Positions 44,028 to 53,602 of a stretch of 64,000 bases of DNA are shown here, one piece after another. A model generated the notes under the pieces. It worked only from the letters and a program-made list of their open reading frames with translations, made no database searches and was not told where the DNA came from. Source of the stretch: Micromonospora terminaliae (GTDB lineage: Bacteria; Actinomycetota; Actinomycetes; Mycobacteriales; Micromonosporaceae); the NCBI RefSeq assembly GCF_009671205.1, contig NZ_CP045309.1, forward strand, positions 4,030,001-4,094,000, in the 5' to 3' direction. The position numbers were made by a program, and so were the translations under genes. The stretch's first letter is position 1. Every line of letters starts with the position of its first letter.

Positions 44028-44087
44028 GGGCGGCTCCCCTCTGAGCCGGGTGGCAGGCGTTCGCCTCGGCGTCGTCGGGCCGGTCGG

Positions 44088-44124
44088 CCGGTGCGGCCGG
44101 GGAATCCCGGTCCGGCCGCACCGG
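44088..44124. terminator. Terminator of the dehydrogenase/ABC operon
   Basis: A perfect 13-bp stem, CCGGTGCGGCCGG (44088-44100) with its complement at 44112-44124 and an 11-base loop. It lies between the Gfo/Idh stop (44283) and the eboA start (44027), so eboA probably has its own promoter. Confidence 0.7.
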
Positions 44125-44282
44125 ACGGCCGTGCTGGTTCGCGCCGGTCGCGGGTTCTCCCGCGGCGGCGCGCTCTCCGGGGCCGGCCTCGTCCCCGCCG
44201 CGGGGCGCAACCGTGGCGGGCCCTCGCCGGTCGGCACCGGAAAGCCCTTCGGGGCGGCGCGCGGGGCGCCGCCGTGGATCGG

Positions 44283-45488
44283 TCAGGCGGCCACTTCGGC
44301 CAGGGCGGGTTCCACCTCCGTCCACGCGGCCCGCTCGGCCGAGCGGGTCACCGCGTCGAGCACGAGCTGGACCTGCAACGCGTCGGCGAACGACGGCGCC
44401 GGGTCCACCCCGGTGGCGACCGCCTCGACGAAGTCGCGCATCTGGTGGGTGAAGGAGTGCTCGTAGCCGATGATGTGGCCGGGCGGCCACCACGCCGACA
44501 GGTACGGGTGCTCCGGCTCGGTCACCAGGATCCGGCTGAAGCCCTGCTCGGCGGCAGGCCGGGTGGCGTCCAGGAACTCCAGTTCGTTGAGGCGTTCCAG
44601 GTCGAACACCACGCTGCCGAGCGAACCGTTGATCTCGACACGCAGGGCGTTCTTGCGGCCGGTGGCGAAGCGGGTCGCCTCGTAGGTGGCGAGCGCGCCG
44701 CCGTCGAGCCGGGCCACGAAGACCGCGGCGTCGTCCACGGTGACCGGGCCGGTCGCCCGGCCGTTGCCGTCGGCCTGCGCGGCGAGACCGCTCGACCCCG
44801 CCGGCAGCGGCCGCTCCTTGACGAACGTCTCGGTGATCGCGCTGACCCCGGTGATGAGCTGCCCGGTCACGTACTGGGTCAGGTCGATGATGTGCGCGCC
44901 GATGTCGCCGAGCGCGCCGGAGCCCGCCCTGTCCTTCTGCAATCGCCAGACCAGCGGGAACTGCGGGTCCACGATCCAGTCCTGGAGGTAGACCGCCCGG
45001 ACGTGCCGGATCTCGCCGAGCCGCCCGTCGGCGACGAGCCGCCGCATCAGGGCGACCGCGGGCACCCGCCGGTAGTTGAAGCCGCACATGGCGCGTACCC
45101 CGGCAGCCTGCGCCCGGGCGGCGGCGGCCGTCATCCGCCGGGCCTCCTCGACGGTGTTGGCCAGCGGCTTCTCGCACAGCACGTGCTTGCCCGCGGCCAG
45201 CGCGGCGAGGGCGATCTCGCAGTGGCTGTCCCCCGGTGTGCAGATGTCGACCACATCGATCTCGTCGGACTCGACGAGCCGCCGCCAGTCCGTGGTGTGG
45301 CCGTCCCAGCCGAGTCGGCCGGCGGCCTCGGCCACCTTCGGCTCGTCCCGGCCGCAGACGAGCGCCATCCGCACCTGCGCCGGCAGGTCGTACACGCGGT
45401 TCACGGTGCGCCACGCCTGGGAGTGCGCGGCGCCCATGAACGCGTAGCCGACCATGCCGACCCGCAGGACATTGTCGTGAGTGGACAA
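44283..45488 (-). CDS. Gfo/Idh/MocA-family sugar dehydrogenase
   Basis: 401 aa. The Rossmann motif [18 protein letters not shown], the catalytic [15 protein letters not shown] (EKP) and the C-terminal dimer sheet with [16 protein letters not shown] are conserved. Members oxidise sugars at C3 or inositols with NAD(P). It lies 20 bp after the substrate-binding protein gene and closes the ABC operon. It is close in style to ThuB-type dehydrogenases that pair with ThuA, which supports a keto-sugar pathway. Confidence 0.9.
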   Translation of the reverse strand: MSTHDNVLRVGMVGYAFMGAAHSQAWRTVNRVYDLPAQVRMALVCGRDEPKVAEAAGRLGWDGHTTDWRRLVESDEIDVVDICTPGDSHCEIALAALAAGKHVLCEKPLANTVEEARRMTAAAARAQAAGVRAMCGFNYRRVPAVALMRRLVADGRLGEIRHVRAVYLQDWIVDPQFPLVWRLQKDRAGSGALGDIGAHIIDLTQYVTGQLITGVSAITETFVKERPLPAGSSGLAAQADGNGRATGPVTVDDAAVFVARLDGGALATYEATRFATGRKNALRVEINGSLGSVVFDLERLNELEFLDATRPAAEQGFSRILVTEPEHPYLSAWWPPGHIIGYEHSFTHQMRDFVEAVATGVDPAPSFADALQVQLVLDAVTRSAERAAWTEVEPALAEVAA

Positions 45489-45508
45489 GGTGGGTCTCCC
45501 CCCGTGTG

Positions 45509-46552
45509 TCAGAACCCGAGCTTCAGGTAGTTGCTCGCGTTCTCCTTGGTGATCGTCTCGGAGGCGAGCACGATCTCCTTCGGTACCTGGAGTTCGACCA
45601 GGTCGGACATGCCCTTGCCCTGGCCGATGAGGCGGGCCAGGGAGATGGCCGAGGAGGCCATCGACGGGCTGTAGGTGACGGTGGCCTTCAGCACCGTGTT
45701 GTCGGCCGCGATGTCCTCCATGGCCTTCTTCGAGCCGGCGCCGCCGACCATGAAGAACTCCTTGCGGTTGGCCTGGTTGACCGCGGCCAGGACGCCGATG
45801 CCCTGGTCGTCGTCGTGGTTCCAGATCGCGTCGATCTTCGGCAGGGCCTGGAAGAGGCCGGTGGCAGCCTGCTGGCCCGAGTCGGCGGTGAACTCGGCCG
45901 GTCGGCGGTTGGCCACCTTGAGGCCGAGCGAGGCCAGCGTGTCGGCGAAGCCCTTGGAGCGTTCCTGGGTCAGCTCCAGCGAGTCGATGCCGGGGATCTC
46001 GCCGATGACCGGGTTGCTGACGCCCTTGGCCTTGAGTTGCTCGGCGATGTAGGTGGCGGCGGCCACCCCCATGCCGTAGTTGTCACCCTTGATCTGGAGC
46101 CGGTAGGCCCGCGCGTCGGGGAAGGCCCGGTCCAGGTTGACCACCGGGATGCCGGCCTTCATGGCCTCCAGGCCGAACGCGTTGAGCTCCTTGCCGTCGT
46201 GCGGCAGCAGCACGATCACGTCGGGCTTCTGGGAGATCAGCGTGGACAGCGCCGCGCGCTGGGCCGCCGCGTCCGCGCCGGCCTCCACGCTCTTCAGCTC
46301 CACGTCCGAGTACGCGCCGGCCTGCGCCTTGGCATTGTTGGTGATGGCGGCGATCCAGCCGTGGTCGGCGGCCGGGGCGGAGAAGCCGATGGTCACCTTC
46401 TTGCCCGGCTCGTTGTTGGCGCCGGTCGCCGCGGCCTTGGTCTGGGCGGCGGTGGGGGCCTGCTCGTTGCTGGTGCAGCCGGCGAGGAGCACGCCGGCGG
46501 AGAGCGCGGCCCCGCCGAAGAGCAGCCGGCGGCGTGACAGGTCACTTGTCAT
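45509..46552 (-). CDS. Sugar ABC transporter substrate-binding lipoprotein
   Basis: 347 aa. Tat/lipoprotein signal [21 protein letters not shown] with lipobox LAGC, then a Peripla_BP_4 (ribose-binding) domain with [37 protein letters not shown] and MVGGAGSK. It captures the imported sugar at the membrane. AGGAGG precedes the ATG. The gap to the permease holds a hairpin that could raise the abundance of the segment upstream. Confidence 0.9.
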   Translation of the reverse strand: MTSDLSRRRLLFGGAALSAGVLLAGCTSNEQAPTAAQTKAAATGANNEPGKKVTIGFSAPAADHGWIAAITNNAKAQAGAYSDVELKSVEAGADAAAQRAALSTLISQKPDVIVLLPHDGKELNAFGLEAMKAGIPVVNLDRAFPDARAYRLQIKGDNYGMGVAAATYIAEQLKAKGVSNPVIGEIPGIDSLELTQERSKGFADTLASLGLKVANRRPAEFTADSGQQAATGLFQALPKIDAIWNHDDDQGIGVLAAVNQANRKEFFMVGGAGSKKAMEDIAADNTVLKATVTYSPSMASSAISLARLIGQGKGMSDLVELQVPKEIVLASETITKENASNYLKLGF

Positions 46553-46599
46553 GACGGCCTCCTGAAATGAGGTGGTGGGGTGTTTTCGGGTGCGGGGAG

Positions 46600-46630
46600 C
46601 CGGACCACCGTCGCGGGGACGGCGGTCTGG
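46600..46630 (-). terminator. Hairpin in the permease-substrate-binding protein gap
   Basis: CCGGACCACCGTC (46600-46612) and GACGGCGGTCTGG (46618-46630) form an imperfect stem with a five-base loop after the permease stop, in the middle of the operon. It is more likely a transcript-stabilising or attenuating element than a full terminator. Confidence 0.5.
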
Positions 46631-46644
46631 CGGGCGCGGTGGGA

Positions 46645-47754
46645 TCAGGTGGTGGTGGCGCGGTTGCGGGCGAGGAACTGGGAGAGGCTGCGGAACTGCA
46701 CCTGCTGGACCAGGACGGCGGCGACGATGATGCCGCCCTTGACCATGTTCTGGGCCTCCGTGGAGAGGCCGTTGATGGCGAAGAGGTTGGTGATCGTGGA
46801 GAAGATGATCACCCCGAGCAGGGAGCCGATGATGGTGCCCCGCCCGCCGCTGAGCAGCGTGCCGCCGATGATCGCGGCGGCGATCGCGTCCAGCTCGTAA
46901 AGGTTGGCCATCGCCGCCTGGGCGGAGGTGGCCTGCGCGGTCAGCATGATCGCGGCGATGCCGCAGCAGAGGCCGGAGAGCGCGTAGAGCAGCACGGTGT
47001 GCCGGCGGACGTTGATGCCGGCGAGCCGGGCCGCCTCGGGGTTGCCGCCGACGGCCACCGTGCGGCGGCCGAAGGTGGTGCGGTTCAGCAGCACCCAACC
47101 GGCCAGCACCACCGCGGCGAGGATGTAGACCAGCAGCGGGATGCCGAGCACGTTCGTGCTGGCGATGCCGTTGATGAAGGTGTCGTTGGAGACCTGGGTC
47201 TGCTTGTCGGAGATCTCGGCGGCGAGGCCGCGGGCGGCGACCATCATGGCCAGCGTGGCGATGAACGGCACGAGCCGCCCGTACGAGATGAGCAGGCCGT
47301 TGACCACGCCGACGGCCAGCCCGACGGTGAGCGCGCTGAAGATCATGCCGCCGGCGCCGTAGCTCTGGGTGGCGAGCGTGGTGCACCAGACCCCGGCGAG
47401 CGCGACGATCGCGCCGACCGAGAGGTCGATGCCGCCGCCGATGATCACGAAGGTCATGCCGACGGTGACCACACCGACCACCGAGGCCAGCTTCAGGATG
47501 GTGAGCGTGTTGCCCCACACCCAGCTCGCGTCGCCGTAGAGGTCGGGGCGGGTGAGGATGCCGATGACCACCAGCACCACCAGCGTGGCCAGCAGGCCGA
47601 TGTTGCGCTTGGCGCCCTCCCCGCCGTCGCCGCGCCACCAGGAGAGCCGCGCCGACGTGTCGGCCTTCGCGGTCTCGGCCGGGTCGACCGGCGGTGACTG
47701 GGCCGGCAGGCCCGCCGCCCGCTCCGGCGCCGCCGTGGGTGTCGTGTCGCTCAT
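46645..47754 (-). CDS. Sugar ABC transporter permease (RbsC type)
   Basis: 369 aa. A 50-residue charged N-terminus is followed by about ten membrane helices with VGMTFVIIGGGIDLSVGAIVAL and GNPEAARLAGINV, the EAA-like loop of the RbsC family, then GGTLLSGGRGTIIGS. The start overlaps the ATPase stop in ATGA (47751-47754). Confidence 0.92.
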   Translation of the reverse strand: MSDTTPTAAPERAAGLPAQSPPVDPAETAKADTSARLSWWRGDGGEGAKRNIGLLATLVVLVVIGILTRPDLYGDASWVWGNTLTILKLASVVGVVTVGMTFVIIGGGIDLSVGAIVALAGVWCTTLATQSYGAGGMIFSALTVGLAVGVVNGLLISYGRLVPFIATLAMMVAARGLAAEISDKQTQVSNDTFINGIASTNVLGIPLLVYILAAVVLAGWVLLNRTTFGRRTVAVGGNPEAARLAGINVRRHTVLLYALSGLCCGIAAIMLTAQATSAQAAMANLYELDAIAAAIIGGTLLSGGRGTIIGSLLGVIIFSTITNLFAINGLSTEAQNMVKGGIIVAAVLVQQVQFRSLSQFLARNRATTT

Positions 47755-49337
47755 GCTGGCGCGCCTTCCATGAGGGACCCCGCCATGACGAGGTCGAGCA
47801 CGGTGTTCTCGTCTAGTTCGCCGGCCGGGGCCTCGCGGACCACCCGGCCCTCCCGCATCACCAGCACCCGGTCGGCCAGGCCGAGCACCTCGGGCACCTC
47901 GCTGGAGACCAGCAGCACCCCCACGCCCCGCGCCGCGAGTTCCCGGATCACCTGGTAGAGCTCGGCCCGGGCGCCCACGTCCACGCCCCGGGTCGGCTCG
48001 TCGAGCAGCAGCAGCCGGGTGTTCCCGAGCAGCCACCGGCCGACCACCACCTTCTGCTGGTTGCCGCCGGACAGGGTGCGCACCGCCCGGCGGACGTCCC
48101 GGGGGCGCAGGTCCAGCGAGGTGGCGATCCGGTCCGCCGCCGCCCGTTCCCGCCCGGCGTCGGTGAAGCCGAGGCGGGCGTACCGGCCGAAGGTGGCCAG
48201 CGTGACGTTGCGGTAGATCGGTTCGCCGAGCAGCAGCGCCTGGCTCTTGCGCTCCTCGGGGGCCATCCCCATGCCGGCCCGCACGGCCGCGCCGACGCTG
48301 CCCGGGCGCAGGATCCGCCCGCTCATCCGGACCGTGCCGGCCTGCGCCCGGCGGGCCCCGTAGATCGTCTCCAGCAGCTCCGAGCGGCCGGAGCCGACCA
48401 GCCCGGCGATGCCGACGATCTCGCCGGCCCGCACGTCGAGCGAGACGTCGGCGAACTCGCCGTGCCGGGTCAGCCCGTCGACCCGCAGCAGCTCGTCGCC
48501 CGCGGGGTCGTCGGCGGGGCGGTCCGGGAAGACGTACTCGATGGTCCGGCCCGTCATCCGGGCGACCAGGTCGCGGGTCGGCGTCTCGCGGGCCGGCAGG
48601 TTCGCCGCGGTGGTCCGGCCGTCCTTGAGTACGGTGACCCGGTCGCCGATCTCGCGGATCTCCTCGAGGCGGTGGGAGATGTAGATGACCGCGATGCCCT
48701 GCGCGGTGAGCTCCCGGATGATCCGGAACAGGTTGCCCACCTCGTCGTGGGCGAGCACGGCGCTCGGTTCGTCCATGATGATCAGCCGGGCCTCGTGCGA
48801 GAGCGCCCGGGCCATGCTGACGATCTGCTTGCCGGCGGCCGGCAGGTGGCGGACCAGCCGCCCGGGCGGGATCTCCGGGTGGCCGAGCCGGGCCAGGATC
48901 TGCCGCGTCCGCCGGGCCATGTGCCCGCGCCGGACGAAGCCGAGGCGCCGCGGCTCGTGGCCGAGGAAGGCGTTCTCCGCCACCGACAGGTCCTCGACCA
49001 GGTCGAGTTCCTGGTAGATGGTGGCGATCCCGGCCCGCATGGCGGCCTGCGGGTTGGCGAACGTCGCCGGCTCGCCGCGCCACACCACCTCGCCGGAGTC
49101 CGGCCGGTGCACCCCGGCGAGCACCTTGATGAGGGTGGACTTGCCGGCGCCGTTCTGCCCGAGCAGGCAGTGCACCTCGCCGGCCCGCACCTCCAGCTGC
49201 ACGCCGTCCAGCGCGCGTACGCCGGGGAAGGTCTTGACCACGTCGGTGAGGCGCAGGACCACCTCGCCCGCGACGGTGTCGGCGGGCGCCTCGACGAGCG
49301 GTTCGTTCGTCACCTCGGCCTCCTCGCTGTCGTTCAT
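47751..49337 (-). CDS. Sugar ABC transporter ATPase with two nucleotide-binding domains
   Basis: 528 aa, the RbsA/MglA class. Domain 1 has Walker A GQNGAGKST and Walker B LIIMDEPSAVL with a degenerate signature (LPAAGKQ). Domain 2 has a degenerate P-loop GLVGSGRSEL, signature LSGGNQQK and Walker B LLLLDEPTRGVDVG. Degenerate sites on alternating domains are normal for this class. ATG 49337 is preceded by GGGAGG. It follows the ROK gene by 85 bp. Confidence 0.93.
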   Translation of the reverse strand: MNDSEEAEVTNEPLVEAPADTVAGEVVLRLTDVVKTFPGVRALDGVQLEVRAGEVHCLLGQNGAGKSTLIKVLAGVHRPDSGEVVWRGEPATFANPQAAMRAGIATIYQELDLVEDLSVAENAFLGHEPRRLGFVRRGHMARRTRQILARLGHPEIPPGRLVRHLPAAGKQIVSMARALSHEARLIIMDEPSAVLAHDEVGNLFRIIRELTAQGIAVIYISHRLEEIREIGDRVTVLKDGRTTAANLPARETPTRDLVARMTGRTIEYVFPDRPADDPAGDELLRVDGLTRHGEFADVSLDVRAGEIVGIAGLVGSGRSELLETIYGARRAQAGTVRMSGRILRPGSVGAAVRAGMGMAPEERKSQALLLGEPIYRNVTLATFGRYARLGFTDAGRERAAADRIATSLDLRPRDVRRAVRTLSGGNQQKVVVGRWLLGNTRLLLLDEPTRGVDVGARAELYQVIRELAARGVGVLLVSSEVPEVLGLADRVLVMREGRVVREAPAGELDENTVLDLVMAGSLMEGAPA

Positions 49338-49422
49338 GACGCCTCCCGGCTCACTCGTCGCGCTCACAGCGCCTCCGTAGTTCGCGACTGCGGGGCTCGC
49401 AAACCCGGCTCACTCCTCGCGC

Positions 49423-50601
49423 TCACGCTGCTTCGCCGAACGCGAGGTCGCTGGCGAGCACCGCGGCGCCGGCGACGCCGGCGCGGGGACCCAGCTCGGA
49501 GAGGACGACCGGCAGGTTGCCGGTGGCCAGGGGCAGCGAGCGGCGGTAGACCACGCTGCGGATCTCGGCGAGCAGGATGTGGCCGAGCTGCGCGAGCCCG
49601 CCACCGATCACGATCATCGACGGGTTGGTGAAGCTGACCAGGCCGGCCAGCACGCTGCCGACCCGCCGGCCCCCGTCGCGGATGAGCTGGATGCAGGTGA
49701 CGTCCCCCTCGACCGCCCCCTGCGCCACGTCCAGCGCGGTGACCGCGCCCTTCTCGGCGAGCCGCTCGACGAGCGCGGGCGACACCTCGGCGCGGGCCGC
49801 CGCGGTGGCCGCCCGGGCCAGCGCGGCCCCGCTGAACACCGCCTCCAGGCAACCGAGGTTGCCGCACGAGCACATCGGACCGTTCGGCTCGACCTGGATG
49901 TGCCCGATGTCGCCGGCGCACCCGTCGGTGCCCCGGTAGACCTCGCCGTTGAGGTAGATGCCGCAGCCGATGCCGGTGCCGATCTTGATGAACAGGAAGT
50001 CGTCCACCGAGTGGGCGACGCCGCCGTGCCGCTCGCCGATCGCCATGATGTTGACGTCGTTGTCGACCACCGCGGGGCAGCCGTGCTCGCGGGTGAGCAG
50101 CTCCCGCACGGGGAAGCGGTCCCAGCCCGGCATGATGGGCGGCGAGACCGGCACCCCGTCCCGGAAGCTGACCGGGCCCGGCACGCCGATGCCGATGGCG
50201 TCGAGCCGCTCGTACGCGCCGTCCACCCTGGCCTTGTGCAGCAGCTCGTTGACCCGCTGGAGGGTCACCTTCGGGCCGGAGCGGATGTCGGCGGCCTCGG
50301 TGTAGGCGGCCACCGGCTCGAGCCGGCCGTTCACCACCTCGACGTCGATCGAGCTGGCGCCCAGGTCGACCGCGGCGAAGCGCAGGTGCGGGCTCAGCTC
50401 GACCAGGGTGGACCGGCGGCCGCCCCGGGAGGCGGCCAGCCCGGCCTCGGCCACGTAGCCCAGGTTGACCAGGCGCTCCAGCTCGGCGAGCAGGCGCGGC
50501 CGGGGCATCTGGAGGCGGTCGCCGAGCTCCGCCCGGGAGACGGGGCCCTCGTCCCGGAGCGTGCGCAGGAGCTGGACGTGCAGCGGGTCGATCGTCCGCA
50601 C
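49423..50601 (-). CDS. ROK-family transcriptional regulator 2
   Basis: 392 aa: N-terminal winged helix (LRTLRDEGPVSRAELGDRL), ROK domain with GIGVPGPVSF, DNDVNIMAIGERHG and the zinc box CSCGNLGCLEAVF. It is encoded immediately upstream of the sugar ABC operon and probably its local regulator. The GTG at 50601 follows GGAGG by about ten bases. An 18-bp palindrome overlaps its promoter start point, indicating autoregulation. It is a paralogue of the ROK protein at 33157. Confidence 0.9.
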   Translation of the reverse strand: MRTIDPLHVQLLRTLRDEGPVSRAELGDRLQMPRPRLLAELERLVNLGYVAEAGLAASRGGRRSTLVELSPHLRFAAVDLGASSIDVEVVNGRLEPVAAYTEAADIRSGPKVTLQRVNELLHKARVDGAYERLDAIGIGVPGPVSFRDGVPVSPPIMPGWDRFPVRELLTREHGCPAVVDNDVNIMAIGERHGGVAHSVDDFLFIKIGTGIGCGIYLNGEVYRGTDGCAGDIGHIQVEPNGPMCSCGNLGCLEAVFSGAALARAATAAARAEVSPALVERLAEKGAVTALDVAQGAVEGDVTCIQLIRDGGRRVGSVLAGLVSFTNPSMIVIGGGLAQLGHILLAEIRSVVYRRSLPLATGNLPVVLSELGPRAGVAGAAVLASDLAFGEAA

Positions 50602-50648
50602 CGGGACTCACCTCCGCATCGGAGTCGTGCACATCGACGCGCTGGCGA

Positions 50649-50739
50649 TGTGTCGTGTCCGACACAGTAGGAGTCTTCCAGGTCACATGTCCATAGCTTC
50701 GGCACATCTGGCGGAAACTTTTGTCCATCTGAGCAAAAG
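50649..50739 (-). promoter_or_regulatory. Promoter of ROK 2 with palindromic operator and shared array, copy C
   Basis: -35 TGGACA (50688-50693), 18-bp spacer, -10 TACTGT (50664-50669). TGTGTCG-N4-CGACACA (50649-50666) is a perfect inverted repeat across the start point. Upstream lie GCTTTTG (50733-50739), 10 bp, CAAAAGT (50716-50722), 17 bp, AAGCTATGG. CATGTCCATAGCTTC is identical here and at 41381-41395. Confidence 0.72.
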
Positions 50740-50763
50740 CACAGAGTGGATCATGAAAAGCGG

Positions 50764-50798
50764 GCCGCCCCCGCCGCGTCCAGCGCGGCGGGGGCGGC
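50764..50798 (-). terminator. Terminator after the YihY gene
   Basis: A perfect 14-bp GC stem (GCCGCCCCCGCCGC at 50764-50777 with 50785-50798) and a seven-base loop lie 15 bp after the stop. Confidence 0.75.
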
Positions 50799-50813
50799 TC
50801 GGATCGTCGCTGG

Positions 50814-51830
50814 TCAGCGGCGGCTGGCGGCGTTGCGCTTCTTCTTGAGCTTGCGGTCGTCGCGCAGCTCGACGTACGGCTCCTCGTCGGCCGGGTGCCC
50901 GGCCGCGATGGCGCGGCTGCGCTCCAACTCGGCGTCGAACTCCGCGCCCAGCAGGATGGCGATGTTGCTGAGCCAGAGCCAGACCAGGAAGACGATCACA
51001 CCGGCCAGCGCGCCGTAGGTCTTGTTGTACGAGGCGAAATTGCCCACGTAGAGGGCGAACAGGCCGGAGATGACCAGCCAGATGACCACGGCCAGGATCC
51101 CGCCGGGGCTGACCCACCGGAAGCCGCCGTGCCGGGCGTTGGGCGAGGCCCAGTAGAGGATCGCGAACATCAGGCTGACCAGCACCAGCAGCACCGGCCA
51201 CTTGACGATGTTCCACACCGTGACGGCGGTCGAGCCCAGCCCGATGGCGTTGCCCGCCTGCTCGGCGAGGCCACCGGTGAAGACCACGATCACCGCACTG
51301 ATCAGCAGCATCACGCCGATCACGGCGGTCACGCCGAGCCGGATCGGCAGCGTCTTCCAGATCGGCCGCCCCTCCGGCACGTCGTAGATGCTGTTCGAGG
51401 CGCGCATGAAGGCGGCGACGTAGCCCGAGGCCGACCAGAACGCGGCCAGCACACCGATGATCGCCGCGAGGCTGGCCAGCCCGCCGGACGCGCCGGCCTG
51501 GTCGATGGCGCTTTCGATGATCTTCTGGACGCTCTCCTCGGGCACCGCCTGGTCCACGGTGTCCTTGATCCCCTGGGTCGCCCGAGTCCCGAGCAGGCCG
51601 AGCACGGAGACCAGCACCAGCATTCCCGGGAAGATCGACAGCACGCCGTAGTAGGTGAGCGCGGCGGCCCAGTCGGTCAGGCTGTCGTCCTGGAACTCCC
51701 GGACCGTGCGCTTGAGCGTCGCCACCCAGCCCGTGCGGGACAGGTCGGTGGGGCTGTCCGGCCCCTCGTCCGGGCCCACCGGCCCGGTGCGGTCGCGCCC
51801 GTGCCGGGCGGAAGACTCGTCGGCGGCCAT
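50814..51830 (-). CDS. YihY/BrkB-family membrane protein
   Basis: 338 aa. About six helices with the family motifs DWAAALTYYGVLSIFPGMLV, YVAAFMRASNSIYD and YGALAGVIVFLVWLWLSNIAILLGAEFDAEL. Termini are charged and cytosolic. The ATG at 51830 follows GAGGGAGGGG, so the longer frame to 51893 is rejected. The family was once called ribonuclease BN, but is a membrane protein of uncertain, possibly transport, function. Confidence 0.9.
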   Translation of the reverse strand: MAADESSARHGRDRTGPVGPDEGPDSPTDLSRTGWVATLKRTVREFQDDSLTDWAAALTYYGVLSIFPGMLVLVSVLGLLGTRATQGIKDTVDQAVPEESVQKIIESAIDQAGASGGLASLAAIIGVLAAFWSASGYVAAFMRASNSIYDVPEGRPIWKTLPIRLGVTAVIGVMLLISAVIVVFTGGLAEQAGNAIGLGSTAVTVWNIVKWPVLLVLVSLMFAILYWASPNARHGGFRWVSPGGILAVVIWLVISGLFALYVGNFASYNKTYGALAGVIVFLVWLWLSNIAILLGAEFDAELERSRAIAAGHPADEEPYVELRDDRKLKKKRNAASRR

Positions 51831-51893
51831 CGCCCCTCCCTCGTCGTCTGTGTCGTCCCAGGACATGCCCCGAGGGAAGGGCCGGTTAACCAC

Positions 51894-52700
51894 CTACTTG
51901 TACAGCAGCCTGCTCATCCGCCCGGAGGCGAGCGCGAGCATGCCGACGGTCAGCGCCAGCAGGTAGGCCACGTCGAGCAGCCAGGACCAGCCGGACCCGC
52001 CCACGCAGATGCCCCGGATCAGGTGCACCGACCGGTAGAGCGGGGTCACCTCGACCAGCCAGCGCAGCACCGCCGGGTAGGCCTCGGCCGGGACGAAGGT
52101 GCCGGAGAAGAGGAACAGGGTGAACTGGGCCGACCCCATGAGGTCGAAGTCCTGCCAGCTGCGCATCAGCGTGGAGACGGTCATGCCGAGCGCGCCGAAC
52201 GCGAAGCCGACCAGCACCGCGGCCGGGAACGCGGCGAGTGCCCGGCCGGCGGTGGTCAGGTCCATCGCCACCATGATCAGCAGGAACGCGGCCGAGTAGA
52301 GGCTGCCACGGACCATGGCCCAGCCCAGCTCGCCGAGGGCGATTTCGAACGGCTGCACCGGGGTCGCGATGACCCCGTCGTACAGCTTCATGTACTTCAT
52401 CTTCCCGAAGAAGTTGAAGGTGGTCTCCGACAGCGCGCCGCTCATCGCCGACGAGGCCAGCATGGCCGGGGCCACGAACGCCGCGTAGGAGACCACCTGG
52501 CCGCCGGGCAGGGTCAGGTCGCCGACCAGCGCGCCCACCCCGACGCCGATCGAGAAGAGGTAGAGCACCGGCTCCAGGAATCCGGAGATCAGCACCAGCC
52601 AGTAGGCGCTGCGCAGGGCCGTGAAGTTGCGCTCGGCGACCGAGGCCGAGCGGCGGGCGCCCGCGGTGTTGACCAGCCGGGGCAGGACGAGAGCGACCAC
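51894..52700 (-). CDS. ABC-2 type exporter permease A
   Basis: 268 aa with about six helices, typical DrrB/NodJ-like ABC-2 membrane domain: VLYLFSIGVGVGALVGD, FGKMKYMKLYDGVIATPVQP and FSGTFVPAEAYPAVLRWLVEVTPLYRSV. It is 12 bp downstream of a second permease gene. The matching ATPase lies 2.9 kb upstream beyond an inserted module. Confidence 0.88.
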   Translation of the reverse strand: MVALVLPRLVNTAGARRSASVAERNFTALRSAYWLVLISGFLEPVLYLFSIGVGVGALVGDLTLPGGQVVSYAAFVAPAMLASSAMSGALSETTFNFFGKMKYMKLYDGVIATPVQPFEIALGELGWAMVRGSLYSAAFLLIMVAMDLTTAGRALAAFPAAVLVGFAFGALGMTVSTLMRSWQDFDLMGSAQFTLFLFSGTFVPAEAYPAVLRWLVEVTPLYRSVHLIRGICVGGSGWSWLLDVAYLLALTVGMLALASGRMSRLLYK

Positions 52701-52712
52701 GACAACCTTCCC

Positions 52713-53516
52713 CTAGACGACGAGCTGACGCTGGAATACGCGCCGGGCCAGCCACCAGCCGGCGGCTGCCCAGAGCGCGAGGTAGAGCAGGTGGCCGGTG
52801 ACCGACCACTGCGGAGCAACGCCGAGCGTGGCGGCGCGGCACAGGTCGACCGCGTGCCAGAGCGGAGTCGCGTAGGCGATCGCGCGAAGCCCGCCCGGCA
52901 GCGACTCGACCGGGAAGAACACCCCGGCGAAGAGGGTCATCGGGATGATCGCGAAGCGGAACAGCAGCGCCAGGTAGCTGTCGCCCGGCACCGCGGCGGC
53001 GAACGCGAAGGTCGGCGCGGCGGCCGCGAGACCCAGCAGCAGGCTCACCAGCGGGACGGTCACCGCCCAGGGCGAGCGCAGCGCCCCGAACAGCGCCGTC
53101 ACCAGCAGGAACGCCAGCGTGCTGGTGACCACCCGGAACAGTACGAAGGCGAGGTGCCCCGCCAGGATGTCGCCGACCCGCAGCGGCGCCGCGACCTGCG
53201 CGTGGTAGGTGCGGATCCAGCGGAAGTTGCTGAGCACCGGCCAGGTCGACTCGGCGACGGCGACCTGGAAGGCCGTTGAGGCGATGAGGCCCGGCACCAG
53301 CCAGTCGAGGTAGGGCACCCCGCCCACGCCCTGGTCGACGTAGGCGCCGACCCCGACCCCGAAGCCCAGCACGGTGAGCACCGGCAGCAGGAAGGACGAG
53401 AAGACGCCGGCCCGCCAGGTGCGCCGGTAGCCGACCAGGTGGTGCGAGAGCACCGCCAGGGCCGGCACCCGGGGCAGCGCCCGGCCGGACCGTTCCACCA
53501 CGGTCACGTGGACCAC
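52713..53516 (-). CDS. ABC-2 type exporter permease B
   Basis: 267 aa, paralogous to permease A: VLGFGVGVGAYVDQGVGG, WIRTYHAQVAAPLRVGDILAG and FAGVFFPVESLPGGLRAIAYATPLWHAV. The pair would form a heterodimeric channel. They are normally preceded directly by their ATPase; here the nearest candidate is at 56426-57358. Confidence 0.87.
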   Translation of the reverse strand: MVHVTVVERSGRALPRVPALAVLSHHLVGYRRTWRAGVFSSFLLPVLTVLGFGVGVGAYVDQGVGGVPYLDWLVPGLIASTAFQVAVAESTWPVLSNFRWIRTYHAQVAAPLRVGDILAGHLAFVLFRVVTSTLAFLLVTALFGALRSPWAVTVPLVSLLLGLAAAAPTFAFAAAVPGDSYLALLFRFAIIPMTLFAGVFFPVESLPGGLRAIAYATPLWHAVDLCRAATLGVAPQWSVTGHLLYLALWAAAGWWLARRVFQRQLVV

Positions 53517-53602
53517 CCCCGTTCTCCGCCCACGTCGGCCTTCCTACCCCTCGGGTACGACAGGCCGCCGGTCACCCTACGACGGGCGGCGGACGGTGTC
53601 GC

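Noticed and set aside
42616..45414. Upstream extension of the TatD gene to about 932 codons
   Set aside because: The extension runs through the EboA and Gfo/Idh genes in another frame. The real start is 43428, coupled to the EboA stop.
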